Shown: positions 6,709 through 10,738 of the stretch, one piece after another
How the letters are laid out: each line of letters opens with the position of its first letter
Position numbering within the stretch: position 1 is the stretch's first letter
Notes under the pieces: model-generated
The model's input: the letters and a program-made list of their open reading frames with translations, nothing else
Database searches by the model: none
Told to the model about the DNA's origin: nothing
Position numbers and translations under genes: made by a program
Assembly: GCA_900550815.1 (NCBI GenBank)
Contig: URTW01000059.1
Span: 1-10,738 of the forward strand
Length of the DNA stretch: 10,738 bases
Origin: an uncultured Collinsella sp.
GTDB lineage: Bacteria; Actinomycetota; Coriobacteriia; Coriobacteriales; Coriobacteriaceae
Reading direction: 5' to 3'

Positions 6709-6851
6709 TATTTGTCGACCGTTCGAGGTGCGGCAGATTGCCTTGAAAGAGGAGGGCATAGACCTGGTGGTCATGCCCGACGATTGAAAGGCAAGGTGCC
6801 GTGGCTCGGACGGTCGATTCTTGTCCGTTATCTATTTAAGGAGGCCGTTTT

Positions 6852-7766
6852 ATGGCCGACAATCGCAAGCGTACACCTCGTGGCGGCAAGCAGGCCGCTT
6901 CTGGCTCGCGTCCGATTCGCCGCAACGCTCGCGCTGCCGCTCCCAAGGGCCAGCGCGATCGTACCCAGGCCGCACGTCCGCAGCGCGATCGCAACCGCGA
7001 CGCTGTCCAGGCTCCCAAGGGCGAGTTTATCGAAGGCCGCCGTGCTGCCGCCGAGGCGCTGCGTACCGGCTTTCCCGTCAAGTGCGCGCTCATCGCCGAG
7101 GGCGGGGAGCGCGATGCCGCTCTGTCTCGTCTGGTCAATGATCTCAACGCCGCGGGCGTCCGCATTAAGTATGTGCCGCGCGCGCAACTCGATGCGCTGT
7201 CGAGCCATGGCGCTCACCAGGGCATCGCGCTCGAGGTGGGCAACTTCCCCTACGCCGATGTTGCCGATATCCTCGACCGCGCGGGCGACGGTCCGGCGCT
7301 TGTCGTTGTGCTCGACCATGTGACCGACGACGGCAACTTTGGTGCCATCGTGCGCTCTGCCGAGGTCGTGGGCGCGGCCGGTGTCATCATTGCCAACAAG
7401 CGCGCCGCCGGTGTGACCGTTGGCAGCTACAAGACTTCTGCCGGCGCCGTCATGCATCTGCCTATCGCGCAGGTTCCCAATATCGCCCGTGCACTCGACG
7501 ACCTCAAGGCCGCTGGCTTTTGGGGGGGCGGTGCCTCTGAGCACGCCGAAGGCAGTTGCTGGGATGCACCCTTCGAGGGCCGCGTGGCGCTCGTCATGGG
7601 CTCCGAGGGCGACGGCATCTCGCGCCTGGTGCTCGAGAAATGCGACTTTTTGACCAAGCTTCCCCAGCGCGGCATGACCGAGAGCCTCAATGTTGCCCAG
7701 GCGACCACGGCGCTGTGCTTTGAGTGGCTGCGCCGCAACGCCGGCGAGCTCATGGGGGAGGAGTAG
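6852..7766 (+). CDS. rlmB: SpoU/TrmH-family rRNA or tRNA 2'-O-methyltransferase, RlmB-like
   Basis: This SAM-dependent ribose methyltransferase has the knotted SPOUT fold, and its RlmB relatives methylate G2251 of 23S rRNA. The 304 residues comprise a basic, probably disordered RNA-binding tail (1-55, rich in Arg, Lys and Ala), then a substrate-binding SpoU domain (about 57-130, GEFIEGRRAAAEALR onward), then the catalytic domain. Motif 1 is DHVTDDGNFGAIVRSAE (from Asp155, with Asn162 and Arg168). Motif 2 is VMGSEGDGIS (Gly250-Glu252). Motif 3 is SLNVAQATT (Ser278-Asn280). The usual DNVTDPHN of motif 1 is varied. The perfect AAGGAGG 7 bases before ATG fixes the start and suggests strong independent initiation. 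Position after cysS is typical for the family in Gram-positive bacteria. The exact RNA target is not provable from sequence. Confidence 0.9.
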   Translation: MADNRKRTPRGGKQAASGSRPIRRNARAAAPKGQRDRTQAARPQRDRNRDAVQAPKGEFIEGRRAAAEALRTGFPVKCALIAEGGERDAALSRLVNDLNAAGVRIKYVPRAQLDALSSHGAHQGIALEVGNFPYADVADILDRAGDGPALVVVLDHVTDDGNFGAIVRSAEVVGAAGVIIANKRAAGVTVGSYKTSAGAVMHLPIAQVPNIARALDDLKAAGFWGGGASEHAEGSCWDAPFEGRVALVMGSEGDGISRLVLEKCDFLTKLPQRGMTESLNVAQATTALCFEWLRRNAGELMGEE

Positions 7767-7769
7767 CGC

Positions 7770-8447
7770 ATGTCCAAAAAGAACCGTGCCAAGTCCAAGG
7801 CCAAGCGCTTTGGCGAGGGCTCGGCCAAGCCGATAGTTTCGGCCGCGACCTACGGCGTGGGCGGCAATGCGTTTGCGCAGGCCATCGCCGACCCGGTCTC
7901 GACGGTGCACTCCAACAAGCCCGAGCTGCTGGTGGTCGACGGTTACAACGTGATCCACTGCACGCCGCGCTACGAAAAGCTCGTGTACGACCATTCCGAC
8001 GATCCGTATTCCAGCGACGTCCACGATATGGCGCGCACCGCCCTCATCAACGACGTCGCCGCCTTTGCTCAGGGCCGCTACGAGGCCGTAATCGTGTTTG
8101 ACGGCGCGGGCAATATCTCCAACGCGCGCCCCACCCTGCCTGCTCGCGGCGTGCGTATCGAGTTTTCGCCGACGGGCGTATCGGCCGATACCGTGGTGCA
8201 AAAGCTCTGCATCGAGGCGCGCGAGGAAGGCCGCGCGTGCTCCGTGGTGTCGAGTGACGGCACGATCCAGGCCGTCGTCATGGGCAAGGGCGTCACGCGC
8301 ATCTCGAGCCGTATGCTGGTGGACGAGATCAAACAGATCGATAACGACGTTCACGAGGCAGAGGAAGCTCCGCAGATCAAGATGACTCTGGGCAGCCGCC
8401 TGAGCCCCGATGCCCTGGCCAAGCTCAAGGCCCTTCGCGGGAGGTAG
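7770..8447 (+). CDS. yacP: YacP/Rae1-type NYN-domain ribonuclease
   Basis: A 225-residue protein with a PIN-like NYN nuclease domain, of the family of B. subtilis YacP (Rae1), a ribosome-associated endoribonuclease that cuts mRNA in the A site. The acidic catalytic set is visible: Asp57 in LLVVDGYNVIH, Asp111 in VIVFDGAG, Asp140 in GVSADTVVQKL and Asp163 in VVSSDGTIQ. The first 50 residues are a basic leader (MSKKNRAKSKAKRFGEG) and linker not needed for the fold. The start ATG lies 3 bases after the rlmB stop, with GGAGGAG inside the rlmB end as ribosome binding site, so the two genes are coupled. Gene order cysS-rlmB-yacP is conserved in Firmicutes, which supports the call. Ribosome-linked activity here is inferred from the family. 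Confidence 0.88.
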   Translation: MSKKNRAKSKAKRFGEGSAKPIVSAATYGVGGNAFAQAIADPVSTVHSNKPELLVVDGYNVIHCTPRYEKLVYDHSDDPYSSDVHDMARTALINDVAAFAQGRYEAVIVFDGAGNISNARPTLPARGVRIEFSPTGVSADTVVQKLCIEAREEGRACSVVSSDGTIQAVVMGKGVTRISSRMLVDEIKQIDNDVHEAEEAPQIKMTLGSRLSPDALAKLKALRGR

Positions 8448-8448
8448 G

Positions 8449-8482
8449 GGAGTTGGCGGGGCAATGCTGCCTCGCTAACTCC
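8449..8482. terminator. Long hairpin between convergent yacP and the HTH-kinase gene
   Basis: A 15-bp stem (8449-8463 with 8468-8482, two G-U pairs on the plus strand) closes an ATGC loop. It begins 2 bases after the yacP stop and includes the last codons and stop of the convergent gene. There is no T-run on either side, so it may be a bidirectional Rho-independent-like terminator of weak type or an mRNA 3'-end stabiliser. Confidence 0.55.
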
Positions 8483-9815
8483 ATTCAGCGATGTCGATCA
8501 TTCTTTCGAGGCGCCACGTTAGCGCCTCTTTTAGATAAGGCAGTCTCGCTGCTAGGGCATCGTTTTTAGACAGAATCTCGATTGCCTCGTCAACGAAGCC
8601 TTCGAGTTTGTCGCCGTCAAACCAGCCCATGTCCTCGACGAGCAACATTTGTTTGGCGGGGCGTGAATGAAACTGCGCGCTGGTAAAACTGTGCTCTCCT
8701 GCCCGAAGCTCCTCAAGAGAGATGTTGCACCAGAGCGATGACCCCGAATCGAAGATGGGGGCTGGTCTGCAGGCTAGCGTGTTTACGTTTCGCACAAGGC
8801 CAAAGTTACGCCAATGGCGGTCATAGTTGGCGATGATGTCGTCGCACACGATCATGCGGTCAAGGGCGTCTTTTATATCTGTCGCTCCAAGCTCCTCGCA
8901 GTTTGCTACATACCGTTCGTAATCGGCTAGTCGCTCGTCTGTATTTGCGTGCTGGTTTACATAGAACGCAGGGACATATTCTTCTTCATCAGTTAAGAAG
9001 ACATCGCATATGCTCAGGGCGGAAGTGCCCGTGCCCTCGAGCGAGTAAGGCACATAATCGCAGGCGTTTAGGATGCGACGGTGAAGTGCAGTCGCCACCA
9101 GCTCGTTATAAGGTTCCTGGTTTAGATGTGCACCTGCCTTGTGGAGGATGCGACGGTCATCCTCGCATGTCCAGTACTTTTGAAGATTGCCGTCCGAGGT
9201 GTTGTCGGGCTTTGCGGCAGCTGCCTTGCCCTCTGGGGCGAAGGGCGCGATGCTGAGAGAGACGTCGTCAAAAGCATTATTGAAGAAATTGATATCTTCC
9301 CACGCGAGACCGGAGTCTTGGGGCCTGATCCAATACTGGTCGGATAAGGAGAGACCAAGATTTCGCTGTACGAGTTCATCGGGAACATCGACTGCGGCTT
9401 CTGCAAGCAGGGAGGCTAGCCCAATGCGTGCGAGCGGGATACCGCGGCCGCGCCACCAGATGCGGAAGGAGTCTAGCGATATGGGGCTATTAGGGCCAAA
9501 TACTCCAATAGGGGCGTGGGCGTAATCGATGTCGGCACCGATGTGGGTAAAGTCTTTTCGCGATGTGCTGTAGACCAGCTGAGCGACTTCGTGCGTGCGA
9601 TTCATGAGGGTGAACGCGATCTCGCTCTTACCGTGGCCGCGGCGGGGACGTCCCCCCGTTTTGGTCACAGAGCGGAGTCGCGTGTCGACGCTGTCTTTGT
9701 CGATGAGCCATACACCAGAAGCCTTGCGAGCCTCAAGTGCTCCGTTTTTTATGAGCTCCTGCACCCTGCGCGGAGTGATGCCGAGCAGCTCGGCGGCTTC
9801 TTTGGTAGTAAGCAT
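8475..9815 (-). CDS. DNA-binding HTH fused to HipA-like kinase domain, putative single-chain toxin or regulator
   Basis: A 446-residue protein. Residues 1-50 (MLTTKEAAELLGITPRRVQE, then LIKNGALEARKASGVWLIDK) form a MerR/excisionase-type helix-turn-helix. The middle and C-terminal parts resemble a HipA-type kinase: a loop and Lys region around SDGNLQKYW ... ILHKAG (Lys226), a catalytic-loop-like NYDRHWRNFG (Asp332, Asn337), and a metal-binding FDSGSSLW (Asp356). The Asp-x4-Asn spacing equals that of E. coli HipA (Asp309, Asn314), and the next Asp is 24 rather than 23 residues from the first. ATG 9815 is chosen over ATG 9857 because the HTH begins right there and AAGGG sits 7 bases upstream. 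No separate antitoxin gene adjoins it. All expected active-site residues are present. The HTH is confident; the HipA-like fold is by motif and the toxin role is inference. Confidence 0.75.
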   Translation of the reverse strand: MLTTKEAAELLGITPRRVQELIKNGALEARKASGVWLIDKDSVDTRLRSVTKTGGRPRRGHGKSEIAFTLMNRTHEVAQLVYSTSRKDFTHIGADIDYAHAPIGVFGPNSPISLDSFRIWWRGRGIPLARIGLASLLAEAAVDVPDELVQRNLGLSLSDQYWIRPQDSGLAWEDINFFNNAFDDVSLSIAPFAPEGKAAAAKPDNTSDGNLQKYWTCEDDRRILHKAGAHLNQEPYNELVATALHRRILNACDYVPYSLEGTGTSALSICDVFLTDEEEYVPAFYVNQHANTDERLADYERYVANCEELGATDIKDALDRMIVCDDIIANYDRHWRNFGLVRNVNTLACRPAPIFDSGSSLWCNISLEELRAGEHSFTSAQFHSRPAKQMLLVEDMGWFDGDKLEGFVDEAIEILSKNDALAARLPYLKEALTWRLERMIDIAEWS

Positions 9816-9825
9816 CGCGAAACCC

Positions 9826-9891
9826 TTCGCCAGAACGAATAGTTCTATATATAGCAATTGTAATTAAAACTATTCGTTCTGGCGAATAGTT
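9826..9891 (-). promoter_or_regulatory. Operator with perfect 19-bp inverted repeat upstream of the HTH-kinase gene
   Basis: Arms at 9826-9844 and 9868-9886 are exact reverse complements of 19 bp, separated by 23 bp that contain CTATATATAG (9845-9854), a plausible -10 on the minus strand. Each arm holds the dyad TTCG-N6-CGAA, and the distal one extends to a 9-bp dyad AACTATTCG/CGAATAGTT (9868-9891). The two dyad centres are 47 bp apart. The layout predicts autorepression by the gene's own helix-turn-helix. Confidence 0.65.
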
Positions 9892-9918
9892 TTGAGATGT
9901 GGTCGGGTGAAGGGCCTG

Positions 9919-9947
9919 TTGCGCCTCGTCGGCAATTCCTTTATTCT
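9919..9947 (+). promoter_or_regulatory. Possible tRNA-Thr promoter
   Basis: TTGCGC (9919-9924) and TATTCT (9942-9947) are spaced by 17 bp and lie about 30 bases before the tRNA. Matches to the sigma-70 consensus are partial (3 of 6 and 4 of 6), so this is a position-based suggestion. Confidence 0.35.
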
Positions 9948-9977
9948 TAATTGGCTTCGCGCGAAAGCGCCAAGTGT

Positions 9978-10052
9978 GCCAGTGTGGCGCAACGGTAGCG
10001 CAACTGATTTGTAATCAGTGGGTTGCAGGTTCGATTCCTGTCACTGGCTCCA
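9978..10052 (+). tRNA. tRNA-Thr (anticodon UGU), CCA encoded
   Basis: A complete cloverleaf is visible. The acceptor GCCAGTG pairs with CACTGGC. The D arm is GCGC-AACGGTA-GCGC, the anticodon stem ACTGA/TCAGT, with loop TTTGTAA (anticodon TGT at 10010-10012). The T arm is GCAGG-TTCGATT-CCTGT. Discriminator T is followed by encoded CCA (10050-10052). It reads the threonine codon ACA. Confidence 0.97.
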
Positions 10053-10061
10053 TGAGAGTTT

Positions 10062-10103
10062 CGGGCTCTGTCTCTATATGGGACAGAGCCCGTTTCTTGT
10101 TTT
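10062..10103 (+). terminator. Intrinsic terminator of the tRNA-Thr transcript
   Basis: An 11-bp perfect stem (CGGGCTCTGTC at 10062-10072, GACAGAGCCCG at 10082-10092) with a 9-nt loop is followed by TTTCTTGTTTT. It lies 9 bases after the tRNA CCA end and should separate the tRNA from the downstream array. Confidence 0.9.
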
Positions 10104-10143
10104 GATAGGTTGTCGGGCACGGTATTCGTCTCATTCCCGAGTT

Positions 10144-10481
10144 TGTCTCGATCTGTAACACCAAGACGGTTATTCCGCTTTTAACTGTTACAGATCAAGA
10201 CGGAAGGTTGAGGGTCCGTCCATTTATCTCAATCTGTAACAGTTAGAAGGGAAATATCGGTCTAGATGTTACAGATTGAGACAATGACCGGGACCACTTT
10301 GAAATGTCTCGATCTATAACACGTAGGGGAGAAATACCGTTCTTACTGTTACAGATTGAGATTAAAGACACCTCCTGAAGCGGTTGTCTCGATTTGTAAC
10401 ACGTGGAAGCCCATAATCACCCTTACTGTTACAAATTGAGATAGAAGCGGAGCGTCGGAAGGAATGTCTCGATCTGCAACA
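10144..10481 (+). repeat. Array of alternating-orientation 17-nt repeats forming four 59-nt hairpin units plus one half unit
   Basis: The arm consensus TGTCTCGATCTGTAACA occurs at 10144, 10225 (variant), 10305, 10385 and 10465. Its reverse complement, consensus TGTTACAGATTGAGACA, occurs at 10186, 10267, 10347 and 10427. Units are 10144-10202, 10225-10283, 10305-10363 and 10385-10443, each exactly 59 nt with a 25-nt centre. Between units are 22, 21, 21 and 21 nt of dissimilar sequence. The fifth unit keeps only its left arm. Unit 4 shows a paired C-to-T / G-to-A change that preserves the stem. Centres of units 3-5 share a yGTRG start, and several extend the stem. The array is AT-richer than the genes nearby and has no cas genes. 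No known family is recognised. It fills the stretch from the tRNA terminator to the next terminator; no credible gene is seen there. Confidence 0.9.
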
Positions 10482-10515
10482 TGTAGGAGACACTCTACGC
10501 CCGTAAAGGAAAGAG

Positions 10516-10550
10516 GCGGGTCCTGTTCAAAATGAAACAGGACCCGCTTT
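10516..10550 (+). terminator. Intrinsic terminator ending the repeat array region
   Basis: A 12-bp perfect stem (GCGGGTCCTGTT at 10516-10527, AACAGGACCCGC at 10536-10547) with an 8-nt loop is followed by TTT. It sits where the missing right arm of the fifth repeat unit would be, and would end any plus-strand transcript through the array. The T-run is short. Confidence 0.75.
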
Positions 10551-10617
10551 ATGTGCGCGGCTATATTCGATTACCTCGTGCCGCGTCAAAGTGGCAGGAA
10601 AAGTAAACGAACGCCGG

Positions 10618-10645
10618 TTGCTTCCACGGCGGATGTCGCTACCCT
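10618..10645 (+). promoter_or_regulatory. Possible promoter for the gene entering at the right edge
   Basis: TTGCTT (10618-10623) and TACCCT (10640-10645) are 16 bp apart, downstream of the terminator and about 80 bases before the next start codon. The match is modest; TAATAC at 10645-10650 is an alternative -10 with poor spacing. Confidence 0.3.
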
Positions 10646-10655
10646 AATACCATGT

Positions 10656-10699
10656 GCGCGCAGATCGCGCGTCGGTGCCCGGATTGCATCGGGGCACCG
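10656..10699 (+). other. Two tandem hairpins in the leader of the right-edge gene
   Basis: GCGCG/CGCGC (10656-10670, loop CAGAT) is followed 2 bases later by CGGTGCCC/GGGCACCG (10673-10680 with 10692-10699). Neither has a T-run. They lie between the candidate promoter and the start codon, so they could be a structured leader. No known riboswitch class is recognised. Confidence 0.4.
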
Positions 10700-10726
10700 T
10701 CCATACGTCGGGAGCGGGGAAGGATC

Positions 10727-10738
10727 ATGGAATCCACG
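10727..10738 (+). CDS. Start of an unidentified gene running off the window
   Basis: ATG at 10727 is preceded by GGAGCGGGGAAGG, a good ribosome binding site, and reads MEST before the window ends. Only four codons are visible, so nothing can be said about the product. The start is inferred from the binding site and the upstream leader. Confidence 0.4.

Noticed and set aside
6828..8354. 508-codon minus-strand frame opposite rlmB and yacP
   Set aside because: It spans two well-supported plus-strand genes with clear motifs; the translation is compositionally a shadow frame.
9978..10052. tRNA-Thr as an integration site with att repeats
   Set aside because: No second copy of the tRNA 3' end and no integrase is visible in the window.
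10144..10481. CRISPR array
   Set aside because: Repeats alternate in orientation, intervals are 21-25 nt in two classes, arms diverge from each other, and no cas gene or leader is visible in the window.

Overview
The window looks like a chromosomal piece of a high-GC Gram-positive bacterium, most likely a Coriobacteriia member close to Collinsella. This is inferred from the protein style, the strong G/C bias at third codon positions, and a plus-strand block disA-ispD-ispF-cysS-rlmB-yacP. No 16S rRNA or other marker is present to settle it.

Layout. Positions 134-1909 (minus) hold a hipBA-type toxin-antitoxin operon. The HipB-like repressor reads through. The HipA-like kinase carries two in-frame stops and a damaged active site, so it is a pseudogene. 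Three evenly spaced copies of a 14-bp dyad lie upstream (1925-1992). Positions 2033-2800 (minus) hold mntP, a manganese exporter, behind a yybP-ykoY-like Mn riboswitch and an attenuator terminator. Positions 2959-8447 (plus) are a compact housekeeping block: c-di-AMP synthase disA (broken by one amber codon followed directly by ATG), two MEP isoprenoid genes (ispD, ispF), cysS, an rRNA/tRNA 2'-O-methyltransferase, and a YacP/Rae1-type NYN ribonuclease. Most gaps are 1-3 bases or overlaps, which suggests co-transcription; only cysS-rlmB has a larger gap (143 bases). Positions 8475-9815 (minus) encode a second HipA-type protein, with a MerR/excisionase-like DNA-binding head fused to a HipA-like kinase fold, behind a perfect 19-bp inverted repeat.

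The last kilobase has tRNA-Thr(UGU) with its terminator, then an unusual array (10144-10481). In it a 17-nt arm occurs nine times in strictly alternating orientation, making four 59-nt inverted-repeat units and one half unit at an 80-81-nt period. The array is followed by an intrinsic terminator, a possible promoter, two tandem hairpins and the first codons of a gene that leaves the window.

The strongest candidate for something undescribed is the palindromic array. Next come the stop-start split disA and the two HipA-type systems, one decayed and one intact, on either side of the housekeeping block.
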